Source of the DNA: Paenibacillus sp. OK003 | GTDB taxonomy: Bacteria > Bacillota > Bacilli > Paenibacillales > Paenibacillaceae | Direction of reading: 5' to 3' | Assembly: GCF_900109515.1 (NCBI RefSeq) | Contig: NZ_FOBD01000001.1 | Span: 372,001 to 436,000, forward strand | Length of the DNA stretch: 64,000 bases | In this document: one piece after another, positions 18,063 to 27,430 of the stretch | How positions within the stretch are numbered: the stretch's first letter is position 1 | How the letters are laid out: every line of letters begins with the position of its first letter | Made by a program: the position numbers and the translations under genes | Notes under the pieces: generated by a model | Databases searched by the model: none | Seen by the model: only the letters and a program-made list of their open reading frames with translations | What the model was told of the DNA's origin: nothing

Positions 18063-18263
18063 AGTGAAAAAGTAGGCTGCGAAGCAATAAAGCAGAGATT
18101 CAATAAAGACAATCAGTCAGACGAGTTGTTTATTGTGCTTGAGGGTGAACTGCTGATTGATTTCAAGGATTACAAAGAAAAACGACACAACATGTTGAGT
18201 GAAAATGAAGATTTCGTATTTTTGTCAATGTTCAGTCAATTCAAAGTGGGTTTGACCGTGTAA
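18063..18263 (+). pseudogene. Decayed cupin-domain gene
   Basis: The frame from the TAA at 18060 to the TAA at 18261 encodes a cupin core (QSDELFIVLEGELLIDFKDY) like that of small mannose-6-phosphate-isomerase-type cupins. No start codon or ribosome site exists. The usual N-terminal part with the HH metal ligands is missing, and the part after the core (normally EGEFxxVPKGVEH) is scrambled. It is a gene remnant, about half of the expected 110-120 residues. Confidence 0.6.
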
Positions 18264-18307
18264 ACTGATAGTAGTGTGAAGAAATACGGAGCAGGGGGGT
18301 TACATTC

Positions 18308-18400
18308 ATGACATATATCATTATTATGGCTATCATTATGGTTGTGGGAATGGTCGGGATGGGCTGGTTCTACAAGATTATGGACAACGATCAACACTAG
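18308..18400 (+). CDS. 30-residue single-pass membrane peptide
   Basis: A short gene, ATG 18308 to TAG, preceded by GGAGCAGGGGGG about 8 bases upstream. The product is almost entirely one hydrophobic helix (MTYIIIMAIIMVVGMVGMGW) with a short charged end (KIMDNDQH). The Met/Ile-rich composition and clear ribosome site support a real small membrane protein. No family is recognised. A hairpin follows at 18429. Confidence 0.5.
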   Translation: MTYIIIMAIIMVVGMVGMGWFYKIMDNDQH

Positions 18401-18428
18401 GGTGTATTGAAAAGAAACTTGAAAAGAC

Positions 18429-18475
18429 AAGCCTATAAGCTGGCTTCGCAATGGTGCGAGGCGGGCTTATTTGTA
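18429..18475 (+). terminator. Probable terminator
   Basis: Outer AAGCC/GGCTT and inner GCTTCGCA/TGCGAGGC stems followed by ATTTGTATAT, after the small membrane peptide gene. Confidence 0.5.
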
Positions 18476-18562
18476 TATAATGCCAAAAAGTCTAAATATA
18501 GCATGAAATAATATCTGATTTAAGTGGTATGCTTGTACATGGAAATGTTTTACACTTACATC

Positions 18563-18576
18563 TGTAAGCGTTTACA
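18563..18576. promoter_or_regulatory. Catabolite-responsive element (cre)
   Basis: TGTAAGCGTTTACA is an exact match to the CcpA operator consensus TGTAANCGNTNACA and lies 26 bases before the GH12 start, a position expected to give repression by preferred sugars. Confidence 0.85.
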
Positions 18577-18601
18577 TTAAAATTTACGGGAGGCTAACAT
18601 T

Positions 18602-19408
18602 ATGGGTTTGAAGATGAAAAAAAGATCAGGCAAGAAAGCATGGATGCTGCTGGTCATGTCATTACTGATTGCGGCCGTTCCAATTACAGCCAGCGCAGCA
18701 TCGGACTCCACAGCATATGCCAAACTCAATTTCAGCAACAACAAGTATTATATATTCAATAATAGCTGGGGGAGCTCGAGTGTCAGTGGCTGGTCCCAGT
18801 CCGTGTATGTGAACAGTAATACAGATCTGGGTTACGTTTGGAACTGGCCAACGACTGCGGGTGGAGTCAAAGCTTATCCTTCCCTGGTCAGCGGCTGGCA
18901 CTGGACAGAGGGCTACACACCAGGCAGTGGGCTGCCAACGCGATTATCTGCGAACAAAAGTATCAATACTGGAGTAAGTTATTCTAAGGCGTCCAACACT
19001 ACAGGGGAATATAATAATGCGTATGATATCTGGCTGCATGACATCGGCAATGCGACCTGGTCAAGCACACCCACCGAGGAGATTATGATCTGGAACGATT
19101 GGACTTCCGGTGTAGGTCCTATTGGTTCCAAAGTGTTCTCGGATGTGTCCATTGGTGGACAAACCTATGATCTGTATCGGGGTGAGATTACCGACAACGG
19201 AGTGCATCAATGGTGGGTATACTCCTTCCTGAAGAAGTCGAAATCCCCTAACAACTTTAGCATCAACGTCAAAAACTTCACCGATTATCTGATCTCCAAA
19301 AGTTACTTTACCAACAGCAAATATGTCAGCAGTGTTGAATATGGAACCGAAATTACGAAAGGCAGCGGCCAGATCAATTACTCTAACTGGTATGTGAACG
19401 TTCAGTAA
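18602..19408 (+). CDS. Secreted GH12 endoglucanase/xyloglucanase
   Basis: 268 residues with a Sec signal peptide (basic start, hydrophobic MLLVMSLLIAAVPITASA, cleavage near ASA-AS) and a compact glycoside hydrolase family 12 domain. The predicted nucleophile is the second Glu of PTEEIMIWNDW and the acid/base is the Glu in YGTEITKGSG. GH12 enzymes of Bacillales cut beta-1,4-glucan backbones such as cellulose and xyloglucan with retention; which is preferred cannot be told from sequence. It has no carbohydrate-binding module. GGGAGGCT precedes ATG 18602. The cre site points to carbon catabolite repression. Confidence 0.92.
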   Translation: MGLKMKKRSGKKAWMLLVMSLLIAAVPITASAASDSTAYAKLNFSNNKYYIFNNSWGSSSVSGWSQSVYVNSNTDLGYVWNWPTTAGGVKAYPSLVSGWHWTEGYTPGSGLPTRLSANKSINTGVSYSKASNTTGEYNNAYDIWLHDIGNATWSSTPTEEIMIWNDWTSGVGPIGSKVFSDVSIGGQTYDLYRGEITDNGVHQWWVYSFLKKSKSPNNFSINVKNFTDYLISKSYFTNSKYVSSVEYGTEITKGSGQINYSNWYVNVQ

Positions 19409-19442
19409 CGGCTCCGTTTATCACTATATTCCTGATTCAATC

Positions 19443-19492
19443 AGATGCTGCTCAGAGGAAAACCCATTTCCTTCTGATGCGGCATCTTTTAA
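19443..19492 (+). terminator. Rho-independent terminator
   Basis: AGATGCTGCTCAGAGGAAA pairs with TTTCCTTCTGATGCGGCATCT, followed by TTTAATTTT, 35 bases after the GH12 stop. Confidence 0.8.
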
Positions 19493-19669
19493 TTTTGTAT
19501 TCTACCTAACATTCTTACGTAACATATGTAACGAGTGACGTAGCTGCATTTGACCGATGGACAAATATTTTTCGTAAAGTTGGGATTTTTAGGCTGCTCT
19601 TTTGTATAATAGGGTTTAGTTCAACTCGGGGAATCCCGAAATATGCCTAACAGGAAAGGGTGTACATAA

Positions 19670-21364
19670 ATGAAATTTAGTGAGTATACGTATACACGTC
19701 CCGATCTCGAACATATCAAAACAACATTTCGTGAGCTTCTGAGTGGTTTTGAAGCTTCGACTTCGGTTGAAGAGCAGAGTGGATATATGGACAAGATTAA
19801 CGCTTTGCGCAGTGACTTTGAGACGCAGGCACAATTAGTCTACATCCGTCATTCCATCGACACCAACGATGAATTTTACAAGGCGGAGAACGAGTTCCTG
19901 GATGAAGGTCAGCCCATCATTCAAGAATACATCACCGATTATTATCGGGCACTGGTTAACTCCAAATTTCGTGCTGAACTGGAACAAAAATGGGGTTCAC
20001 AGCTTTTCCAGCTGGCAGATTTGTCCCTGAAAACATTCAGCCCGGAAATTATCGAGGACCTTCAGAAAGAGAACAAACTTTCCACGGAATACAACCGGCT
20101 GATTGCTTCGGCCAAAATTCCGTTTGAAGGTGAAGAACGCACATTGCCGCAGCTGCATCCGTTTGAGCTATCCACAGATCGCTCCATGCGGGAACGCGCA
20201 TCGGAAGCAAGATACACGTTCATGGCTGAACATGAGGCTGAATTCGATCGCATTTACGACGAATTGGTGAAAGTGCGTACACAGATCGCGAAGAAGCTGG
20301 GTTATCCATCGTATGTGGAACTCGGTTATGACCGGATGAACCGTACGGATTACAACGCGGAGATGGTGTCCAATTTCAGAGCACAAGTCCGTGATTATAT
20401 CGTGCCTGTAGCGACGAAGCTCAGAGAGCGTCAGCGCAGCCGGATTGATGTGGATACCCTCTATTTTTACGATCAGGGCTTCAGCTTTAAGACAGGGAAC
20501 CCGACACCTAAAGGCGATGCCGACTGGATCATTGACAATGGTAAGAAAATGTACGCTGAATTGTCACCGGAAACGGATACGTTTTTCCAGATGATGACCG
20601 ACAATGAATTGATGGATTTGGTGAGCAAAAAAGGCAAGCAGGGCGGGGGCTATTGCACCTTCCTGAATGATTACAAAGTGCCGTTTATTTTCTCCAACTT
20701 TAACGGTACATCAGGAGATATCGACGTATTGACACACGAAGCAGGTCACGCGTTCCAGGTATATGAGAGTCGTCACTTCGAAGTACCTGAGTACAACTGG
20801 CCGACGTATGAATCCGCAGAGATCCATTCCATGAGCATGGAATTCTTCACCTGGCCGTGGATGGAATTGTTCTTCAAGGAAGATACGGACAAATACAAAT
20901 TTGATCACCTGTCTTCCGGACTGCTCTTTATCCCTTACGGCGTAGCAGTCGATGAATTCCAGCATTTTGTTTATGCAAATCCGGATGCAACACCAGCGGA
21001 GCGCAAGCAGGCTTGGCGCAATATTGAGAAGACCTATCTGCCGCACATCAATTACAAAGATAACGCCTATTTGGAACAAGGCGGATTCTGGCACAAACAG
21101 GGTCATATCTTCTCGTCGCCGTTCTATTACATTGACTACACACTGGCACAAATCTGTGCATTCCAGTTCTGGAAACGCAGCAACCAGGATATGAAGTCCG
21201 CATGGGCTGACTATCTGACATTATGTAAAGCCGGAGGAAGCCTGTCCTTCACAGGATTGGTAGAGCTGGCAGGTTTGAATTCTCCGTTTGAAGACGGCTG
21301 CGTATCCTCCGTCATCGGCGATATCGAAGCCTGGTTGGATGCAGTAGACGATAAAGCGTTGTAA
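19670..21364 (+). CDS. M3-family oligoendopeptidase (PepF-like)
   Basis: 564-residue zinc metallopeptidase that cuts short peptides in the cytoplasm. The zinc motif HEAGH starts at His356 (DVLTHEAGHAFQVYESRH), with the third ligand expected in the downstream YESAEIHSMSMEFF helix. No signal peptide. The protein is of usual length for the M3 oligoendopeptidase subgroup. GGAAAGGGTG precedes the ATG; a TATAAT lies at 19605-19610 with a weak -35. Followed closely by a GNAT gene. Confidence 0.9.
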   Translation: MKFSEYTYTRPDLEHIKTTFRELLSGFEASTSVEEQSGYMDKINALRSDFETQAQLVYIRHSIDTNDEFYKAENEFLDEGQPIIQEYITDYYRALVNSKFRAELEQKWGSQLFQLADLSLKTFSPEIIEDLQKENKLSTEYNRLIASAKIPFEGEERTLPQLHPFELSTDRSMRERASEARYTFMAEHEAEFDRIYDELVKVRTQIAKKLGYPSYVELGYDRMNRTDYNAEMVSNFRAQVRDYIVPVATKLRERQRSRIDVDTLYFYDQGFSFKTGNPTPKGDADWIIDNGKKMYAELSPETDTFFQMMTDNELMDLVSKKGKQGGGYCTFLNDYKVPFIFSNFNGTSGDIDVLTHEAGHAFQVYESRHFEVPEYNWPTYESAEIHSMSMEFFTWPWMELFFKEDTDKYKFDHLSSGLLFIPYGVAVDEFQHFVYANPDATPAERKQAWRNIEKTYLPHINYKDNAYLEQGGFWHKQGHIFSSPFYYIDYTLAQICAFQFWKRSNQDMKSAWADYLTLCKAGGSLSFTGLVELAGLNSPFEDGCVSSVIGDIEAWLDAVDDKAL

Positions 21365-21496
21365 GCGAAAAATAAAAATAAAGGTCGAAGAGGTGAAAGG
21401 GAACGAGGAAAAAACCTGACGTTACAGCATTCTGAGGCAGGGCAGATTTGAATGTATTTATTCACCTACCCTATACAAAGAATGCGAGGTTATACC

Positions 21497-22354
21497 ATGT
21501 TGGTTTTACTGGATCAACCGTCCCAAAGGAAGCAATTGGAGCCCTTCATCTCGGGTACGAACGGGCATGTGGTCATGGGTGGAGTGCTTGCAGGACTTCA
21601 ACGCGGCCGTGTCTATGCAGACCAGCTTCTTGCTCCGAAAAGTGCACTAATTTGGGCCAAAAACGAAATGTTTTATCTGATCGGAAGATCGGATAATGCA
21701 CACTTCAATAGCCTTGTTAGGGAGCTGCTCGTTCAGGAGCTATTGCCCGAAGCATTAGATGCTGGCGAAGACATGCTGAATCTTGAAGTTTACCCCGAGC
21801 CCGGCTCGAATTGGTCATCAGTCCTGGATCACATGTTCAAGGGGCGTTTGCGAGAAGGATTGCGAGTTCCTTTTCAGTTCAATCTTGCGAAGTATGAACA
21901 GTGGCTGCAACGCAGTTCCAGCTCCTTGTTAATTCCTCCCGGATATGTGGTTCAAGTTATCGATCGAGCGGTAATGCTGGAGGACAAAAGCCGTATCATT
22001 GAGCAGGAGATTTTGAAATTCTGGCATTCGGTGAAGGACTTTTTCCAATACGGAGCAGGTACATGCACGGTATATCAAGGGAAAGTTGTAGGTACATGTA
22101 TCTCAGTGTTTGTCAGTGGCATTCACCATGAAACAGGCATCAACACCTACGATCCGATACACCGTGGCAAGGGTCTGGCTACGGCCATGGCAAGGGCTTA
22201 TGTGCAATCCGTTCTGGAACGGAATTGTGTTCCACACTGGACGACAGAGGATTTCCGTCATGATTCCATCGCGATAGCGGGTAAGCTTGGTTTCGATCAA
22301 GGCAGAGCCTATCCCGTCTATTACATGCCGATTCAGGAATTTCTGGATTGCTGA
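21497..22354 (+). CDS. GNAT-family N-acetyltransferase
   Basis: About 285 residues of the longer GNAT subgroup (GNAT_acetyltran, which includes zwittermicin-resistance-like proteins). The C-terminal acetyl-CoA fold is recognisable: GTCISVFVSG, the pyrophosphate loop HRGKGLATAMARA, and AIAGKLGFDQGRAYPVYYMP. ATG 21497, with GAGG 9 bases upstream, is favoured over ATG 21452, but both are possible. The acceptor substrate is unknown. It may be cotranscribed with the M3 peptidase 130 bases upstream. Confidence 0.82.
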   Translation: MLVLLDQPSQRKQLEPFISGTNGHVVMGGVLAGLQRGRVYADQLLAPKSALIWAKNEMFYLIGRSDNAHFNSLVRELLVQELLPEALDAGEDMLNLEVYPEPGSNWSSVLDHMFKGRLREGLRVPFQFNLAKYEQWLQRSSSSLLIPPGYVVQVIDRAVMLEDKSRIIEQEILKFWHSVKDFFQYGAGTCTVYQGKVVGTCISVFVSGIHHETGINTYDPIHRGKGLATAMARAYVQSVLERNCVPHWTTEDFRHDSIAIAGKLGFDQGRAYPVYYMPIQEFLDC

Positions 22355-22394
22355 GCATCATCTGCAGGAGCTGTACCGAAGTCATGAAAATGAC

Positions 22395-22418
22395 CAGGGG
22401 CGGCCCCTGTTTTTTGTT
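22395..22418 (+). terminator. Rho-independent terminator
   Basis: CAGGGGCGGCCCCTG hairpin followed by TTTTTTG, after the GNAT gene. Confidence 0.85.
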
Positions 22419-22557
22419 TCGAGTGGTGACACCTGTGAATCCAAGATCAACTTGCCCTTTTTAATTCACGCACAGATAAGCCAGTTACTGAAGAGCAGTC
22501 ACAATCATTGAATAAAAATTGGATAAATTCGTCCAAATGAAACATTTATCAACTTGT

Positions 22558-22575
22558 TTGTGATTTAATTCACTA
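22558..22575. promoter_or_regulatory. Rex-type redox operator
   Basis: TTGTGATTTAATTCACTA differs by one base from the Rex pattern TTGTGA-N6-TCACAA. It lies 64 bases before an NADH-linked alcohol dehydrogenase gene, a usual Rex target class. Confidence 0.7.
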
Positions 22576-22639
22576 TATCTGAAAACGGATTCAGTTACAA
22601 TAAAGACAGTAAATCAGGGGTAACAGGAGGCTGGTTCAG

Positions 22640-23791
22640 ATGGCAACACACGCTTATTATGTTCCGCCCGTGAACTTGATGGGCAGAGGATGTTTACACG
22701 AAGCAGGCAAGATGATTGAGAATATGGGTATTCGCAAAGCGCTTGTCGTAACTGATCGTCGATTGATCTCTTCCGGCGTTGCTGAACAAGTGCTGTCTAT
22801 ACTAAGAAAATCAGGGTTAGACTATGTGGTATATGATGAGGTTCAGCCCAATCCCACCTGTCAGAATGTACATGACGGACTTCAGGTATTTCAGGATCAT
22901 GGCTGTGACGCCATTATATCGATAGGCGGAGGTTCACCTCAGGATGCTGCCAAAGCCATTGGCATAGTAGCAACCAACGGTGGACATATCCGTGCTTATG
23001 AAGGTTTGCATCAATCGAAACACAAGTCCGTGCCGCTGGTTGCCATTAACACAACGGCTGGCACGTCGAGTGAGGTGACCATGAACTACGTGATTACAGA
23101 TGAGGAACGCAAGGTGAAGATGGTGATGGTGGATCGAAACAGTCTCGTTGACCTGTCAGTGAATGACCCGGAGCTAATGCTGAGCAAGCCAGCCAGTCTT
23201 ACTGCGGCCACGGGCATGGATGCATTGACCCATGCGGTGGAAGCCATGGTGACGCCTGGAGGGTTCACCGTGACGAGTGCTACAGCGGCGGCGGCCGTGG
23301 AGCTGATCTTTGAATATTTGCCCAGAGCCGTCAGGGACGGCAGTGATCTGGAAGCAAGAGAGCATATGACGTATGCGTGTTTTCTTGGCGGGATTGCTTT
23401 TAATAATGCAGGCTTGGGTTATGTTCATGCGATGGCCCATCAACTGGGTGGAGTCTATGATCTGCCGCATGGGGTATGTAACGCGATGTTGCTCCCTTAT
23501 GTAGAAGAATTGAATGCAAAGCATGTGCCAGGTAAATTCCGTCATATTGCCAAAGCGATCGGTATGGATGTGAAGGGGAAACGGGATGAGGAGTGTTCTG
23601 AGTACGTGATCGAAGCCATTCGTCAGCTTTCCAAGGAGGTGGGCATTCCTGAGAAACTGTCTGAATTGGGTGTGAAAGACCCTGATGTTGAGTTGCTGGC
23701 GGATAATGCCATGAAAGATGCCTGTGCACCGGGCAATCCGTATCAACCTTCCAGGGATGAAGTCATGGAGCTGTTCCGCAAAATCATATAA
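22640..23791 (+). CDS. Iron-containing alcohol dehydrogenase
   Basis: 383-residue group III alcohol dehydrogenase. The Rossmann-type domain carries IISIGGGSPQDAAKAIG, and the metal-binding region has ATGMDALTHAVEA, LGYVHAMAHQLGG and YDLPHGVCNAML, giving the Asp/His iron ligands. It interconverts an aldehyde and an alcohol with NAD(H); relatives include butanol, ethanol and 1,2-propanediol dehydrogenases. The GGAGG site precedes ATG 22640. A Rex-like operator upstream suggests induction when NADH rises, in fermentation. Confidence 0.92.
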   Translation: MATHAYYVPPVNLMGRGCLHEAGKMIENMGIRKALVVTDRRLISSGVAEQVLSILRKSGLDYVVYDEVQPNPTCQNVHDGLQVFQDHGCDAIISIGGGSPQDAAKAIGIVATNGGHIRAYEGLHQSKHKSVPLVAINTTAGTSSEVTMNYVITDEERKVKMVMVDRNSLVDLSVNDPELMLSKPASLTAATGMDALTHAVEAMVTPGGFTVTSATAAAAVELIFEYLPRAVRDGSDLEAREHMTYACFLGGIAFNNAGLGYVHAMAHQLGGVYDLPHGVCNAMLLPYVEELNAKHVPGKFRHIAKAIGMDVKGKRDEECSEYVIEAIRQLSKEVGIPEKLSELGVKDPDVELLADNAMKDACAPGNPYQPSRDEVMELFRKII

Positions 23792-23813
23792 AGTTAAGAC
23801 CAAAGAGATCCAG

Positions 23814-23838
23814 AGCCAGAATATATTCTGGCTTTTTT
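23814..23838 (+). terminator. Rho-independent terminator
   Basis: AGCCAGAATATATTCTGGCT hairpin followed by TTTTT after the alcohol dehydrogenase gene. Confidence 0.85.
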
Positions 23839-23930
23839 GGTGTTGTACGTGCTTCTGAGCCTTATAAATACGGATTCATTTCCTTCATTGGATAAAATAG
23901 TTTTATCTCGCAATAGTCATTATTTTTTGT

Positions 23931-23959
23931 TTGACAGAGGGGGTGCTTTAATCCATAAT
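23931..23959 (+). promoter_or_regulatory. Sigma-A promoter of the peptide-uptake operon
   Basis: A perfect TTGACA at 23931, a 17-base spacer and CATAAT at 23954, 48 bases before the binding-protein start. Confidence 0.75.
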
Positions 23960-24006
23960 CAATCCATACTAAACACATAAGCTTTATTGGAAGGGGAGAG
24001 TCAGTC

Positions 24007-25626
24007 ATGTCACAGTTTAAATCATCAACGAGAAAGTCATTATGGGTAGGCGCGTTAGCCGTTCTATTATTGGTAATCGTTAGCGGTTGCTCCGGATCGA
24101 CCAATGATCCTGCTCCCAATGCAGCAGCCCAGCCAGGCACGAGCCAAGGTACGGATGAAAATTCAAAGACGGACGAGACTGTAACGGGGGGGACTTTTGT
24201 ATATGGTCGGCCGGCTTCCGTAACCTCGTTTGATTTGCATAATCAGATTACATCGAACAATGCTTTTGCCATTGATAAAGTATTTGAACCTTTGGTTGCT
24301 TTTGATAGCAAAGGCGAGATTGTGGATTGGCTTGCCAAATCGCATAACATAAGTGATGACGGCTTGACGTATACGTTCGAGTTGCGTGATGGCTTGAAGT
24401 TCTCCAACGGCACAGATGTGACGGCAGAGGATGCCGTATTCTCGCTGGAGCGGCATTTGAAGGTGGGTGGCCCATTGGCAATATCGGCCAAGGTAGACAC
24501 TGTCAAAGCAACGGATAGCCATACATTGGTGATTACGCTTAAAGAGCCGTATACGCCATTTATCTCTGAGCTTTCCAACTTCTCGAACGGTATTATTCCG
24601 AACAATTTTGGCGGAGTTACCGAGGAAGAATTTTTCAAGAAGCCGGTAGGTACAGGACCGTTCGTGGTTGAACAGTGGGACCCTGCAGGCGATGTGACCT
24701 TTACGAAGAACACTCACTACTGGCAAGAAGGAAAGCCATCGGTTGATAAGCTGGTTTACAAGCTGATAGAAGATGACAGCCAAGCAATCAACCAGTTGAA
24801 GGCGGGAGAAGTAGATGCGATTGAGTCGCTGGCTCTGCAAAATGCTGATGAAATCAAAAATGGCGCGGATACAACCGTTGTAACCAACGGCAGCTGGGTG
24901 ACAGAGCAATTGTTCTTTAATACGTTGGATAAGCATTTTTCCGATGTGCATGTTCGCCGGGCATTGGCTCTGGCACTTGATCGTGACGGTCTGACTAAGG
25001 CGCTTACCTTTGGTTACGCACAGACTGCTAATTCATTGCTGCCTACAACGATTCCTTACAATTCGAATGATACGCTCAAAGCATTAAATTTTGATGTAAA
25101 TGCAGCCAAAGCGGAACTGGCCAAATCGGCCTTCCCTGATGGATTCACTACAAAACTGCTTGTAGCTTCAGGCAACAGCACCAGAGCGCAAGAAGCGCAA
25201 ATCATTCAGGCAGCGGGAAAACAAATTGGCATTAATATCGAGATTGAATCGATTGAACTGGCTACCTTCCGTGAACGATTCTTTGCTTATGATTTCGCAG
25301 CGATGCTGAACAGTGGGCAAGCCGATTCTCCAGAAGCGAACTCAATCGTTGCGTTCCAGACTGACCCTGATGGCTTCAGCAAATCTTACTGGACGCATTA
25401 CACCAATGATGAAGTAACCAAGCTTCTGTATAAAGGTCAACAAACACCGGACGGCGATGGCCGTGCCGAAATATACTCCAAATTGCTTCAAACGCTTGCC
25501 GATGAAGTGCCTTACATTCCGCTTTATTATCCGGATATTCTGATTGGCGTTCGTTCTTCAGTAGATGGCATTGTTGTTTTGCCTAATGGCAGTGTGCGTT
25601 TTGAAGACGTTCGTATTCAGAAATGA
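24007..25626 (+). CDS. Dpp/Opp-type ABC transporter substrate-binding lipoprotein
   Basis: 539-residue SBP_bac_5 family protein. A signal segment ends in the lipobox LLVIVSGCSG, a low-complexity linker follows, then the ligand-binding fold (GGTFVYGRPASVTSFDLHNQ, LSDGLTY-like DDGLTYTFELRDGLKFSNGT, GTGPFVVEQWDPAGDVTF). It delivers peptides or peptide-like compounds to the permease encoded by the next two genes. Its stop overlaps the next start (ATGA), so translation is coupled. First gene of a seven-gene operon that ends with an aminotransferase and an amidohydrolase, so the ligand may be an unusual amide or amino compound. Confidence 0.9.
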   Translation: MSQFKSSTRKSLWVGALAVLLLVIVSGCSGSTNDPAPNAAAQPGTSQGTDENSKTDETVTGGTFVYGRPASVTSFDLHNQITSNNAFAIDKVFEPLVAFDSKGEIVDWLAKSHNISDDGLTYTFELRDGLKFSNGTDVTAEDAVFSLERHLKVGGPLAISAKVDTVKATDSHTLVITLKEPYTPFISELSNFSNGIIPNNFGGVTEEEFFKKPVGTGPFVVEQWDPAGDVTFTKNTHYWQEGKPSVDKLVYKLIEDDSQAINQLKAGEVDAIESLALQNADEIKNGADTTVVTNGSWVTEQLFFNTLDKHFSDVHVRRALALALDRDGLTKALTFGYAQTANSLLPTTIPYNSNDTLKALNFDVNAAKAELAKSAFPDGFTTKLLVASGNSTRAQEAQIIQAAGKQIGINIEIESIELATFRERFFAYDFAAMLNSGQADSPEANSIVAFQTDPDGFSKSYWTHYTNDEVTKLLYKGQQTPDGDGRAEIYSKLLQTLADEVPYIPLYYPDILIGVRSSVDGIVVLPNGSVRFEDVRIQK

Positions 25627-26567
25627 ATAAGTTCTGGTTGATCAGTACGGTGGGAAGAGCGTTGGCAGTGATCCTTTGTGTGATGACAGCAGTCTTTTTT
25701 CTCATCAGAATGGTACCAGGAGATCCTGCCAAAATGATTCTTGGCGAGTACAGCACCCCCGAGGCCGTGGAGAGCATGCACCATGCTCTCGGGTTGGATC
25801 TGCCGCTGGGGGAACAATTTATACGGTTTGTGAAGACACTGTTCACTCAGGGGGATACCGGCAATTCCATAATTAACGGAACCTCGACTAGAGAGTTGAT
25901 TGCTGATCGTGCACCCGTTACCTTGCTGCTCATTGGCATGGCATGTGCCTTGGCAATTGTTATTGCACTCGTGCTTGCTACACTGGCCGCTACACACAAG
26001 GATAAGCTGCTGGATCATTTGATACGTATTTTTCCTACGGTAACGCTAGGTATGCCAATCTTCTGGGTTGGCATCCTTTTGATTCTGCTGCTGAGTGTTC
26101 ATCTTCACTGGTTTCCGGTTGGTGGAGTTGGGGAAGGGTGGTGGGGCACCTTATACAGTTTGACACTTCCCGCCATCACCGTGGCTTTTTCACAGATTCC
26201 GACATTGGTTCGTTCATTGAGAGCCCAGATGCTTGAAGTACTGGAATCTGATTTTGTAGTTACATTGAAGGCTGCGAAATTACCGAGCCGGGTCATTCTA
26301 TTCAAACATGTCCTGCGCAATGCGGCGCTTCCGACGCTGATCCTTCTTGGCGTTAATATCTCTTATCTCATTGGCGGCACATTGGTCGTGGAACAGGTAT
26401 TTGGTATCAAGGGAATTGGCAGTCTTTTGTTTAGTTCCATTTCCAAACGGGATTTCCCGGTCATTCAAGGCATAGCCCTTTACTGTGCTGTATCTGTCGT
26501 GATCATCAGTCTCCTGATCGAGCTTCTTTCCAGGTGGCTTGATCCCAGAACGAAAGGAAAACCATGA
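25623..26567 (+). CDS. ABC transporter permease, DppB type
   Basis: 314-residue inner permease with six predicted membrane helices. The long loop after helix 1 is typical (MVPGDPAKMILGEYSTPEAV), and the ATPase-contact EAA loop is seen at LKAAKLPSRVILFKHVLRNA. It starts inside the stop of the preceding gene with no clear ribosome site of its own, so it depends on translational coupling. Confidence 0.92.
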   Translation: MNKFWLISTVGRALAVILCVMTAVFFLIRMVPGDPAKMILGEYSTPEAVESMHHALGLDLPLGEQFIRFVKTLFTQGDTGNSIINGTSTRELIADRAPVTLLLIGMACALAIVIALVLATLAATHKDKLLDHLIRIFPTVTLGMPIFWVGILLILLLSVHLHWFPVGGVGEGWWGTLYSLTLPAITVAFSQIPTLVRSLRAQMLEVLESDFVVTLKAAKLPSRVILFKHVLRNAALPTLILLGVNISYLIGGTLVVEQVFGIKGIGSLLFSSISKRDFPVIQGIALYCAVSVVIISLLIELLSRWLDPRTKGKP

Positions 26568-27430
26568 AAACGATACAAATAGAACCTCAGTTATATGAAG
26601 ACAGCCAAAACACCAGTCTCATGAATCGTATATTGAAAACTCCTTCCCTGCTTGTGGGAAGTGTGATGTTTGCCGTGCTGATCATCTTGGCTGTGCTCAT
26701 ACCGTGGATTAGTCCTTATGACCCTTCGGAGCAAAATTTGAGTGCCTTTTTGCAGCCTCCGTCTGCTGAACATTGGTTGGGCACAGACCAACTGGGACGT
26801 GATTTGTTCACTAGACTGATTTATGCTGCGCGAAACGATTTGAGCATTATGGTGCTGGCGGAAATTGTACCTTTTTGCATGGGCGTATTTCTAGGGATGC
26901 TCGCAGGGTATTACGGAAAATGGATGGATAAGATCATATCGTTGGTCACCGATACCTTTATCGCTTTCCCTTTTTATCTCATCGTCATTGTTGTGGCTTT
27001 TGCCAGTGGAGCAGGTGAGCGGGGGATTTATATTACGTTTATGCTCGTTGGCTGGATTGTCTTTGCCCGTGTCGTCAGGGGGCTGAGTGCATCGTACCGC
27101 AAGCAGGAATGGATCGCATCCGCACAGACGTTGGGCTTGCCGGGAATACGGATTATCCTTCGTCATCTCCTGCCCAATGTATTACCTCAGGCGATCGTTG
27201 TCCTCATGACGGATATGGTGGGGCTGCTGGTGGCGATTGTTACGCTTGGATACCTGGGCATTGGCATCGCACCACCGACCCCGGATTGGGGCACGATGAT
27301 CTCGGATGGACAATCCTTTATCACGACAGCCTGGTGGCTCTCGGCAGTTCCGGGATTTGCAGTCGTTTACACGGGAATTGCTTTGTCGCTTGTCGGTGAT
27401 GGATTGGCCGATGTATGGAGGAAAAAATAA
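26564..27430 (+). CDS. ABC transporter permease, DppC type
   Basis: 288-residue partner permease. The N-terminal cytoplasmic segment is followed by helix 1, then the family motif PPSAEHWLGTDQLGRDLFTR, and the EAA loop QTLGLPGIRIILRHLLPN. The overlap ATGA with the previous gene and AAAGGAAAA before the ATG are seen. It forms the heterodimeric channel with the DppB-type protein. Confidence 0.92.
   Translation: MKTIQIEPQLYEDSQNTSLMNRILKTPSLLVGSVMFAVLIILAVLIPWISPYDPSEQNLSAFLQPPSAEHWLGTDQLGRDLFTRLIYAARNDLSIMVLAEIVPFCMGVFLGMLAGYYGKWMDKIISLVTDTFIAFPFYLIVIVVAFASGAGERGIYITFMLVGWIVFARVVRGLSASYRKQEWIASAQTLGLPGIRIILRHLLPNVLPQAIVVLMTDMVGLLVAIVTLGYLGIGIAPPTPDWGTMISDGQSFITTAWWLSAVPGFAVVYTGIALSLVGDGLADVWRKK

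Noticed and set aside
24163..24951. 262-codon antisense frame in the peptide-binding lipoprotein gene
   Set aside because: It lies wholly inside a well-supported gene, and its translation has no recognisable family features.
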